Shown one piece after another: positions 5,694 to 11,505 of a DNA stretch of 11,505 nt. Both the position numbers and the translations under genes were made by a program. The stretch is from a bacterium (GTDB taxonomy: Bacteria; Actinomycetota; Actinomycetes; Actinomycetales; Actinomycetaceae), in the NCBI GenBank assembly GCA_030544165.1, contig JAUNRP010000044.1, forward strand, positions 1 through 11,505. Direction: 5' to 3'. The stretch's first letter is position 1; the number at the start of each line of letters is the position of its first letter. A model generated the notes under the pieces. The model saw only the letters and a program-made list of their open reading frames with translations. It searched no databases and was not told where the DNA came from.

Positions 5694-5715
5694 TAGTGTG
5701 GGAACCACCCCACAC
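5694..5715. promoter_or_regulatory. Possible -10 box and adjoining palindrome upstream of tdh
   Basis: TAGTGT (5694-5699) is a possible -10 element. It overlaps the inverted repeat GTGTGGG (5696-5702) / CCCACAC (5709-5715) with a 6-base gap. The dyad would cover the transcription start and ends just before the ribosome binding site AGGAGG (5718-5723). It could be an operator for an unknown regulator of threonine catabolism, or a 5' hairpin in the mRNA. Confidence 0.5.
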
Positions 5716-5729
5716 CCAGGAGGACGAAC

Positions 5730-6791
5730 GTGCGTGCGCTGATGAAGACGCAGGCGGGACCCGGTCTCGAGCTCCGGGAGATCCCGGAGCCGCAGCCCGG
5801 AACGGGCGAGGTCAAGATCCGGGTCATGAGGGCCGGCCTGTGCGGCACGGACCTCCACATCCTCGACTGGGATCCGTGGGCAGCCGAGCAACTCCATCCC
5901 CCGATGACCATTGGCCATGAGTTCTACGGCGAGATCGTGGAGATCGGCCCCGGCGTCACCGAGGGTGACGGGCGGGACGAGCTCCGGGTGGGCCTCCGCG
6001 TCTCCGTGGAGGGCCACGTGGTGTGCGGCCGGTGCCGTAACTGCCGCTCCGGCCGGCGCCACATGTGCATCCGCACCAACTCGATCGGCGTCAACCGGGA
6101 CGGCGCCTTCGCGGACTTCGTGGTGGTCCCCGCCTCCAACGTCTGGGTGCAGCACGAGGTGATCGATCCGGACCTCGGAGCCCTCTTCGATCCGCTCGGC
6201 AACGCCGTGCACACCGCCCTCCAGTCAGAGCTCGGGGGCAACGACGTCCTCATCACCGGCGCCGGACCGATCGGCATCATGGCGGCCTCCGTGGTGCGCC
6301 ACGCGGGCGCCCGCCACATCGTGATCACGGACCGCTCGGAGACCCGCCTCGCCCTGGCCCGCGAGATCGGCGCCGTCACGCGGGCCGTAGACACCCGCGA
6401 GACCCCCCTCGAGCAGGTGCGCGAGGACCTCGGCATGACCGAGGGCTTCGACGACGCCCTCGAGATGTCCGGCGCCCCCGGCGCCTTCCGGGACATCGTG
6501 GAGAACTGCACCCACGGCGCCGAGATCGCCCTGCTGGGGATCCCGAGCCAGGAGTTCGGGCTAGACTGGGGCCGTGTGATCACCAACATGTACACGATCC
6601 GAGGCATCTACGGCCGCAAGATGTTCTCCACCTGGTACCGGATGAGCTTCATGCTGCAGTCCTCGCAGGCTCTGCGGGACCAGGTTCGCGCCACCATCAC
6701 CCACCGGTTCGCCCCCGAGGAGTGGGAGCAGGCATTCGAGACCGCCCGCAGCGGCCAGTGCGGCAAGGTCATCTTCGATTGGAGCAACTGA
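5730..6791 (+). CDS. tdh: L-threonine 3-dehydrogenase
   Basis: This 353-residue zinc-dependent medium-chain dehydrogenase oxidises L-threonine to 2-amino-3-oxobutyrate with NAD+. Catalytic zinc residues are Cys38 in the CGTDLHI motif and His63-Glu64 in GHE. Structural zinc cysteines are at 99, 102, 105 and 113. The Rossmann motif GAGPIG is at 177-182, with Asp201 at the end of the following strand, which favours NAD+ over NADP+. Signature stretches FDPLGNAVHTAL and LEMSGAP match E. coli Tdh (341 residues). The extra length comes partly from a short insertion near residues 78-88, before SVEGH. The GTG start has an ideal AGGAGG six bases upstream. Its stop codon shares one base with the kbl start, so the two are translationally coupled. 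Confidence 0.97.
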   Translation: MRALMKTQAGPGLELREIPEPQPGTGEVKIRVMRAGLCGTDLHILDWDPWAAEQLHPPMTIGHEFYGEIVEIGPGVTEGDGRDELRVGLRVSVEGHVVCGRCRNCRSGRRHMCIRTNSIGVNRDGAFADFVVVPASNVWVQHEVIDPDLGALFDPLGNAVHTALQSELGGNDVLITGAGPIGIMAASVVRHAGARHIVITDRSETRLALAREIGAVTRAVDTRETPLEQVREDLGMTEGFDDALEMSGAPGAFRDIVENCTHGAEIALLGIPSQEFGLDWGRVITNMYTIRGIYGRKMFSTWYRMSFMLQSSQALRDQVRATITHRFAPEEWEQAFETARSGQCGKVIFDWSN

Positions 6792-7981
6792 TGTACGGAA
6801 TCAAGGACCAGCTCACAGAAGAACTCCAGGAGATCCGGGACGCCGGGCTGTGGAAGAAGGAGCGCGAGCTCACCACCCCCCAGCGCACGGGCGTGGGCAC
6901 CCAGGCGGGGGAGGCGCTCAACTTCTGCGCCAACAACTACCTCGGCCTCGCGGACCACCCGGAGATCATCGCCGCCGCCCGGGACGCCCTGGACGAGTGG
7001 GGCTTCGGCATGGCGTCCGTCCGCTTCATCTGCGGCACCCAGACCCAGCACACGGACCTGGAGCGGGAGGTGGCCGAATACGTGGGCCAGGAGGCCTCGA
7101 TCCTCTTCTCCTCCTGCTTCGACGCCAACGGCGGCATCTTCGAGGTCCTCTGCGGCCCGGAGGACGCCATCATCTCCGACCAGCTCAACCACGCCTCGAT
7201 CATCGACGGCGTCCGCCTCTCCAAGGCCGCCCGCTTCCGCTACCAGAACGCGGACATGGAGGACCTGCGCGCCCAACTCCAGGCAGCCAGGGACGGCGGC
7301 GCCCGCCGCATCCTCGTGGTCACGGACGGCGTCTTCTCCATGGACGGCTACCTGGCCCCCCTGCCCGAGATCTGCGACCTCGCCGAGGAGTTCGAGGCCC
7401 TCGTCATGGTGGACGATTCCCACGCCACCGGCTTCATCGGGGCCACAGGCGCCGGCACCCCCGAACACTTCGGCGTCCAGGACCGGATCGACATCATCTC
7501 CAGCACATTCGGCAAGGCGCTCGGCGGCGCCTCCGGCGGCTTCATCGCCGCACGCACCGAGATCGTGGACCTCCTGCGCCAACGCGCCCGCCCCTACCTC
7601 TTCTCCAACTCCGTGGCCCCCTCCGTGGTGGCCGGGGCGCGCGTGGCCCTCCGCCTCGCCCGGGAGGCCGATAACGGCCGCGCCAACCTCCGGTCCATGT
7701 CCGCCCTCTTCCGCTCCCTGATGGAGGAGGCGGGGTTCGAGGTCCTCCCCGGCGAGCACGCCATCCACGCGGTCATGTTCCCCGGCGACGACGGAGCTCG
7801 CCTGGCCGCCGACGTCGCCGATGCCATGCTCGCCCTGGGTGTGTACGTGATCGCGTTCACCTTCCCCGTGGTTCCGCGTGGGTTGGCCCGTATCCGGGTC
7901 CAGCTCTCTGCCGCCCACACGGAGGAGGACGTGCGCGCCTGCGTGGACGCGTTCGTGACGGCGCGCGAGCAGGTGGCGTGA
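6791..7981 (+). CDS. kbl: 2-amino-3-ketobutyrate CoA ligase (glycine C-acetyltransferase)
   Basis: This 396-residue PLP enzyme of the alpha-oxoamine synthase family takes the unstable product of Tdh and, with CoA, splits it to glycine and acetyl-CoA. The PLP lysine is Lys242 in STFGKALGG (Lys244 in the 398-residue E. coli enzyme). The cofactor-binding DDSHATG motif has His211, and the N-terminal NNYLGLADHP and GTQTQH segments are family hallmarks. The ATG at 6791 overlaps the tdh stop as TGATG, and the length fits the family, so the much longer open frame reaching back to 6065 is not used. Tight coupling to tdh is sensible because the intermediate decarboxylates spontaneously to aminoacetone. 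Confidence 0.97.
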   Translation: MYGIKDQLTEELQEIRDAGLWKKERELTTPQRTGVGTQAGEALNFCANNYLGLADHPEIIAAARDALDEWGFGMASVRFICGTQTQHTDLEREVAEYVGQEASILFSSCFDANGGIFEVLCGPEDAIISDQLNHASIIDGVRLSKAARFRYQNADMEDLRAQLQAARDGGARRILVVTDGVFSMDGYLAPLPEICDLAEEFEALVMVDDSHATGFIGATGAGTPEHFGVQDRIDIISSTFGKALGGASGGFIAARTEIVDLLRQRARPYLFSNSVAPSVVAGARVALRLAREADNGRANLRSMSALFRSLMEEAGFEVLPGEHAIHAVMFPGDDGARLAADVADAMLALGVYVIAFTFPVVPRGLARIRVQLSAAHTEEDVRACVDAFVTAREQVA

Positions 7982-8008
7982 GCGGGCCTGCGACAGGTGG
8001 CGTGAGCG
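7970..8008 (+). repeat. 15-bp direct repeat duplicating the methyltransferase start region
   Basis: CAGGTGGCGTGAGCG occurs at 7970-7984 and 7994-8008. The 24-bp period is exactly eight codons. Each copy carries AGG followed four bases later by GTG, so two equivalent in-frame start sites result. The first copy also contains the kbl stop codon. Confidence 0.8.
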
Positions 8009-8724
8009 TGCCGTTGACCGATCCGCACAGCGGCTACGAGGAGTTCGCGGACGGGTTCGCAGGCCACGCCGAGGCGAGTGCGTACAACGCGCACTACGAC
8101 CGCCCCGCCGTCCTGGAGCTGCTTGGGGACATTTCCGGCCTCGACGTCCTCGACGCCGGATGCGGGCCCGGGTTCTACGCCGAGGAGTTGCTCGCGCGTG
8201 GCGCCACCGTCACGGGATTCGACGCGAGCCCCCGGCTCGTGGAGATGGCCACGGCGCGCACCGGTGGCCGGGGAACCTTCCGGGTCCACGACCTCCACGA
8301 GCCCCTCGACTGGATCCCGGACGCCTCGTTCGAGCGGGCCGTGATGGCGCTCGTCATCCACTACCTCGAGGACCCGGTTCCCGCCCTCCGCGAACTCCGC
8401 CGCGTCCTGCGGGCCGGGGGACGCCTGGTCCTCTCCACCCACCACCCGATGGACGCCTGGCGCCGGCACAGAGGCAGCTACTTCGCGGACGAGATGGTGG
8501 AGGAGACCTGGCGGAGCGGCTGGCGCGTGCGCTACCGACGCATTCCCCTCCAGACCCTCGTGGAGGAGTTCCAGGCTGCGGGCTTCGCGATTGAGCGGAT
8601 CGTGGAGCCCCGGCCCGCTCCCTCGATGGAGCGCGAGTTCCCGGAGGAATTTGCCAAGCTGAGTGCGGTGCCCGCGTTCATTCTCTTCTCCCTCACGAAG
8701 TCGCCGGGGTCCGGCCCGCGCTAG
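7978..8724 (+). CDS. Class I SAM-dependent methyltransferase
   Basis: This 248-residue methyltransferase has the SAM-binding glycine motif DAGCGPG at residues 59-65, an acidic residue after strand 2 (Asp82 in GFDAS), and a DLHEPL segment near 105-110 for adenine binding. VMALVIHYLEDP (122-133) is the motif IV region, followed by LRELRRVLRAGGRLVLS, typical of the UbiE/Methyltransf_11 group. The substrate cannot be told. The GTG at 7978 overlaps the kbl stop (GTGA), so it is the third gene of the tdh operon. GTG at 8002 is an equally plausible start that would remove eight residues. There is no signal peptide or membrane segment. A role in amino-acid or cofactor methylation would be guesswork. 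Confidence 0.9.
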   Translation: MSGPATGGVSVPLTDPHSGYEEFADGFAGHAEASAYNAHYDRPAVLELLGDISGLDVLDAGCGPGFYAEELLARGATVTGFDASPRLVEMATARTGGRGTFRVHDLHEPLDWIPDASFERAVMALVIHYLEDPVPALRELRRVLRAGGRLVLSTHHPMDAWRRHRGSYFADEMVEETWRSGWRVRYRRIPLQTLVEEFQAAGFAIERIVEPRPAPSMEREFPEEFAKLSAVPAFILFSLTKSPGSGPR

Positions 8725-8733
8725 TTCACGCCT

Positions 8734-8751
8734 GCCGCGCACTCGCGCGGC
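8734..8751 (+). terminator. GC-rich hairpin after the threonine operon
   Basis: GCCGCGC (8734-8740) pairs perfectly with GCGCGGC (8745-8751) around the loop ACTC, nine bases after the methyltransferase stop. It has no T-run, so it may be a T-less actinobacterial terminator or only an RNA-stabilising stem. Confidence 0.45.
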
Positions 8752-8817
8752 TCCCACGCATCACACGAGCGACTGGCTCCGGTTGCCGGACCCGCCGCTA
8801 TCGGTTCGGATGGAGGG

Positions 8818-10473
8818 ATGCTGATCACGGACACGAGCGACCTGTGGTGGAAGAGCGCGATCATCTACTGCCTCGATATCGAGACCTACCTGGACGCGGA
8901 CGGCGACGGCGTGGGAGACATGGCGGGCCTCCTCCAGCGCATCGACTACCTCGCCCAGCTCGGCGTCAACACGCTCTGGCTCATGCCGTTCTATCCGAGC
9001 CCGGCCCGGGACGACGGCTATGACATCAAGGACTTCTACGGTGTGGACGAGCGGCTGGGGGACCACGGCCTCCTCGTGGAGGTGATCCGGACCGCCCACT
9101 CCCGCGGCATCCGCGTGATCGCGGACCTGATCGTGAACCACACCTCGGACCAGCACCCGTGGTTCGTGGCCTCGCGGAGATCCACCACCAACGAGTTCCG
9201 CGACTTCTACGTCTGGCGTGACACCGAGCCGGGCGACACCTCGGATGAGGTGATGTTCCCGGACGAGGAGGACTCCATCTGGGAGAAGGACGAGCGGACG
9301 GGGGAGTGGTACCTGCACCACTTCTACCGCCACCAGCCCGACCTCAACCTCGGGAACCCCAGGGTGATCGATGAGCTCACCCGCACCATCGGGTTCTGGC
9401 TGGAGCTCGGAATGGACGGCTTCCGGGTGGACTCGGTGCCCTTCCTGCTGAAGAACAAGGACGTTGCGGGGCCAAAGACCGTGGCCGCCGATCCCCACGA
9501 TGTCCTCCGCACGCTGCGGGGATTCCTCGGCCGCCGGAAGGGTGACGCCGTCATGCTCGGCGAGGTCAACGTGCCCCATGCCGAGCAGTACGAGTACTTC
9601 GGCGGCGAGAGGGGGGACCAGTTGCAGATGATGTTCGACTTCATCGGGATGCAGGCGGCGTGGCTCGCCTTCGCGCGCCATGATCCCGCGCCCCTCATCG
9701 AGGCGGTGGAGTCACGCCCGGAGATCCACCCCATGTGCCAGTGGGCCAACTTCCTGCGCAACCACGATGAGCTGACCCTCGACAAGCTCACCGAGGAGGA
9801 ACGCCAGGAGGTCTTCGAGGCGTTCGCACCGGATGAATCGATGCGGATCTTCGACCGGGGCATCAAGCGCCGGCTTCCACCCATGCTGGGCGGTGATCCC
9901 CGCTGGGTGCGCATGGCCTACTCGCTGATGTTCTCCCTACCCGGCACTCCCTGTATCTACTACGGCGAGGAGATCGGCATGGGGGAGGACGTGGAGGCCG
10001 AGGGCCGCATGTCCGTGCGCACCCCCATGCAGTGGAGCCCCACGAAGAACGGCGGCTTCTCGGATGCCCCGCCCTCCCGGCTCATCCAGCGCCCGGCCCC
10101 AGACGGATACGGCCCAGAGCACGTGAACGTGATGGACCAGCAGCACGATCCCTTCTCGCTCTGGTCCTTCTTCCGCGAGCTCATCGGAATCCGCCGGATG
10201 CACCACGAGATCGGGTGGGGAGAGTTCGCGGTGGTGGAGCAGGAGGCGCCCAGCGTCCTCGCCCACACGGTGAGCCTCGACACCTCCGCCATCCTCGCGC
10301 TCCACAACTTCGCGCCCACGCCCGTGACCGTCACGCTCACCGGCGTGCTGGGGGAGGAGGACACCGTGGAGGACCTCCTGGACGGACAGGCGGCCATGGA
10401 TCACCGCGGCACGCTGGAGGTGAGCCTCGAGGGGTACGGCTACCGCTGGTTCCGGGTTACCCGGGAGGACTGA
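8818..10473 (+). CDS. GH13 alpha-glucosyl hydrolase/transferase, trehalose synthase-like
   Basis: This 551-residue cytoplasmic enzyme has a GH13 (beta/alpha)8 barrel and a C-terminal beta-sandwich starting near residue 460. The four conserved regions are present. Region I is DLIVNHTSDQHPWF (Asp103, His108). Region II is GFRVDS with nucleophile Asp205. Region III has acid/base Glu249 in LGEVN. Region IV is RNHDE with Asp317. The wording of these motifs, plus VRTPMQW, resembles actinobacterial trehalose synthase (TreS, maltose-trehalose interconversion). However, the N-terminus (ITDTSDLWWK, YCLDIETYLDADGDG) belongs to a related actinobacterial group usually called alpha-amylase family protein, so specificity is left open. 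GGAGGG touches the ATG without spacing, an odd ribosome site; the family N-terminus still supports this start. No treZ, treY, glgE or pep2 partner is in view. Confidence 0.9.
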   Translation: MLITDTSDLWWKSAIIYCLDIETYLDADGDGVGDMAGLLQRIDYLAQLGVNTLWLMPFYPSPARDDGYDIKDFYGVDERLGDHGLLVEVIRTAHSRGIRVIADLIVNHTSDQHPWFVASRRSTTNEFRDFYVWRDTEPGDTSDEVMFPDEEDSIWEKDERTGEWYLHHFYRHQPDLNLGNPRVIDELTRTIGFWLELGMDGFRVDSVPFLLKNKDVAGPKTVAADPHDVLRTLRGFLGRRKGDAVMLGEVNVPHAEQYEYFGGERGDQLQMMFDFIGMQAAWLAFARHDPAPLIEAVESRPEIHPMCQWANFLRNHDELTLDKLTEEERQEVFEAFAPDESMRIFDRGIKRRLPPMLGGDPRWVRMAYSLMFSLPGTPCIYYGEEIGMGEDVEAEGRMSVRTPMQWSPTKNGGFSDAPPSRLIQRPAPDGYGPEHVNVMDQQHDPFSLWSFFRELIGIRRMHHEIGWGEFAVVEQEAPSVLAHTVSLDTSAILALHNFAPTPVTVTLTGVLGEEDTVEDLLDGQAAMDHRGTLEVSLEGYGYRWFRVTRED

Positions 10474-10504
10474 GAGCAAGCCGGCCGAGGCGGCAGGAGC
10501 GCCG

Positions 10505-11272
10505 CTACCCGGCGGCTTCGGCTGCTTGCGCGGAGCTCGCCGCCTGCTGCGCCTCCTCGTCCGTTCGCCGCAGCACCTCGGTGAGCCGGTTCGCGGCGCT
10601 CACCACGGCGGCGGCGTGGATCCGGCCCGGCTGGCGGCTCATCCGCTCGATCGGACCGGACACCGAGACCGCCGCGATCACACGGCCGGACGGCCCGCGC
10701 ACCGGCGCGCTGACGGACGCCACCCCGGGCTCACGCTCGGCAACGGACTGGCTCCAGCCCCGCCGTCGGACAGCGGAGAGGACGGTGGCGGTGAAGGAGG
10801 CGCCGTGCAGGCCGCGGTGGAGGCGGTCCGGCTCCTCCCAGGCGAGCAGGATCTGGGCGGCGGACCCGGCCAACATGGAGAGCGTGGCGCCCACCGGGAT
10901 GGAATCGCGCAGGCCCATGTGGCGCTCGGCGGCGGCCACGCAGATGCGCTGGTCCCCCTGGCGGCGGTAGAGCTGGGCGGACTCGCCGGTGTGGTCCCGC
11001 AGCACGTTGAGCACGGGCCCGGCGGCCGCGAGCAGGCGGTCCTCGCCGGCGGCCGAGGCGAGCTCCGCGAGCCGGGGTCCGAGCACGAAGCGGCCCTGCA
11101 TGTCTCGCGCTACGAGACGGTGGAATTCGAGGGCCACGGCGAGCCGATGGGCCGTGGGACGGGCGAGATGCGTGGCATTCACGAGTTGGGCGAGCGTTGC
11201 CGGTCCTGCCTCGAGGGCGGACAGCACGGTCGCGGCTTTGTCCAGAACGCCGACTCCACTAGAGTTGTCCAT
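10505..11272 (-). CDS. ndgR: IclR-family regulator of leucine biosynthesis
   Basis: This 255-residue regulator has an N-terminal winged helix-turn-helix (about residues 8-60, with ATLAQLV and RPTAHRLAVAL forming the HTH) and a C-terminal IclR effector-binding domain (about 80-235). The opening MDNSSGVGVLDKA and segments MQGRFVLGPRLAEL, YRRQGDQRICVAAAER and EREPGVASVSAPVRGPSGR are, from memory, almost those of Streptomyces NdgR and corynebacterial LtbR. These control leuCD and other amino-acid genes. A longer frame starts at 11377 but would run through the leuC promoter and 5' end. The ATG at 11272 matches the conserved N-terminus. A TTGCAT-N17-CAATAT promoter ends six bases before it, so the transcript is probably leaderless. 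The C-terminal 20 residues are Ala/Gln/Glu-rich. It diverges from leuC, the conserved arrangement. Confidence 0.96.
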   Translation of the reverse strand: MDNSSGVGVLDKAATVLSALEAGPATLAQLVNATHLARPTAHRLAVALEFHRLVARDMQGRFVLGPRLAELASAAGEDRLLAAAGPVLNVLRDHTGESAQLYRRQGDQRICVAAAERHMGLRDSIPVGATLSMLAGSAAQILLAWEEPDRLHRGLHGASFTATVLSAVRRRGWSQSVAEREPGVASVSAPVRGPSGRVIAAVSVSGPIERMSRQPGRIHAAAVVSAANRLTEVLRRTDEEAQQAASSAQAAEAAG

Positions 11273-11281
11273 AGCTCGATA

Positions 11282-11287
11282 TTGACA
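11282..11287 (+). promoter_or_regulatory. -35 element of the leuC promoter
   Basis: TTGACA is a perfect -35 hexamer. At 17-18 bases downstream only CAACCA/AACCAG (about 11305-11311) is found, a poor -10, as expected of a promoter that is weak or depends on an activator. The hexamer overlaps the ndgR -10 on the other strand, so the two promoters should compete. Confidence 0.55.
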
Positions 11288-11304
11288 TCTCAAAGCGTGA
11301 GATG
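11286..11304. promoter_or_regulatory. Candidate NdgR operator
   Basis: CATCTCA (11286-11292) and TGAGATG (11298-11304) are perfect inverted repeats around five bases. The site lies between ndgR and leuC, overlapping the last two bases of the leuC -35 and the spacer regions of both promoters. IclR-family dimers bind such dyads, and NdgR/LtbR are known to bind the leuC upstream region. Assigning NdgR as the binder is inference from position and family. Confidence 0.75.
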
Positions 11305-11336
11305 CAACCAGCATGTGAGACACACAGGAGAATGAG

Positions 11337-11505
11337 ATGAGCGGCACACTGGCCGAGAAGGTCTGGGAGCGGCACATCGTGCGCCGCGGCGAGAACGGTG
11401 AGCCGGACCTGCTCTACATCGACCTCCACCTGGTGCACGAGGTCACCAGCCCCCAGGCCTTCGAGGGCCTCCGGCTCGCGGGCCGCCCGGTGCGCCGCCC
11501 GGACC
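11337..11505 (+). CDS. leuC: 3-isopropylmalate dehydratase large subunit (5' part)
   Basis: The first 56 codons are present; the gene runs off the window. The N-terminus LAEKVWERHIV and the segment LLYIDLHLVHEVTSPQAFEGL are characteristic of LeuC, which with LeuD isomerises 2-isopropylmalate to 3-isopropylmalate in leucine synthesis using a [4Fe-4S] cluster. The cluster cysteines lie beyond the end. AGGAG (11326-11330) sits six bases ahead of the ATG. An ATG five bases earlier (11332) meets a stop after one further codon. Divergence from ndgR supports the assignment. Confidence 0.95.
   Translation, partial: MSGTLAEKVWERHIVRRGENGEPDLLYIDLHLVHEVTSPQAFEGLRLAGRPVRRPD

Larger units (their letters stand above)
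11279..11307 (-). promoter_or_regulatory. ndgR promoter
   Basis: On the minus strand, -35 TTGCAT (complement of 11302-11307) and -10 CAATAT (complement of 11279-11284) are separated by 17 bases. Six bases separate the -10 from the ndgR ATG, implying a leaderless transcript. Most of the 17-base spacer is the palindrome at 11286-11304, so bound regulator would block this promoter: autoregulation is likely. Confidence 0.65.

Noticed and set aside
6065..6790. Upstream in-frame extension of kbl
   Set aside because: It overlaps tdh in another frame and reads as Arg/Pro/His-rich shadow sequence. Kbl family length and the TGATG junction fix the start at 6791.
6608..7918. Minus-strand open frame of 436 codons opposite kbl
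   Set aside because: Antisense shadow rich in Gly, Ala, Val and Glu with no domain, opposite a well-conserved enzyme gene.
11273..11377. 35-residue N-terminal extension of NdgR
   Set aside because: It would be encoded across the operator and leuC ribosome binding site, and the conserved family N-terminus starts at the ATG at 11272.

Overview
The window is high-GC DNA with the codon use, GTG starts and gene families of an actinomycete. NdgR next to leuC, a DUF222/13E12 HNH protein, a DUF3626 protein and a mycobacterial-type SOS box all point to Actinomycetota. A Micrococcales-like host is plausible because a dedicated glutaminyl-tRNA synthetase and a tdh-kbl pair are both present, but the order cannot be settled from this sequence.

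Left region (1-2870). A DUF222-HNH nuclease-family gene (minus strand) and a DUF3626 gene (plus strand) diverge from a 110-bp intergenic region. That region holds a 15/16 match to the actinobacterial LexA/SOS box and a perfect CRP-type palindrome. The 465-bp non-coding stretch after the DUF3626 gene contains a roughly 90-bp imperfect palindrome. It also contains a direct repeat of 107 bp (two copies, 99/107 identical), built from four hairpin-forming half-units of about 53 bp.

Translation block (2869-5638). glnS starts from an apparently leaderless promoter. It converges with a small lipoprotein gene of unknown function. Divergent from the lipoprotein are tRNA-Gln(CTG) and tRNA-Glu(CTC), each with its own recognisable promoter, ended by a clear hairpin terminator. 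The host therefore appears to charge tRNA-Gln directly with GlnRS.

Threonine catabolism block (5694-8724). tdh, kbl and a class I SAM-dependent methyltransferase gene overlap at their stop and start codons and look like one operon. Tdh and Kbl convert threonine to glycine and acetyl-CoA. A dyad-symmetric site lies just downstream of a possible -10 element of this operon.

Right region (8818-11505). A GH13 enzyme resembling trehalose synthase has all catalytic residues. It converges with ndgR, an IclR-family regulator. ndgR diverges from leuC, which is cut by the window end. A perfect 7-bp-arm palindrome lies in the ndgR/leuC promoter overlap and is the obvious candidate operator. No insertion sequence, prophage, or CRISPR array was seen. 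The most unusual parts are the SOS/CRP-type control region between the HNH and DUF3626 genes and the hairpin repeat array upstream of glnS.
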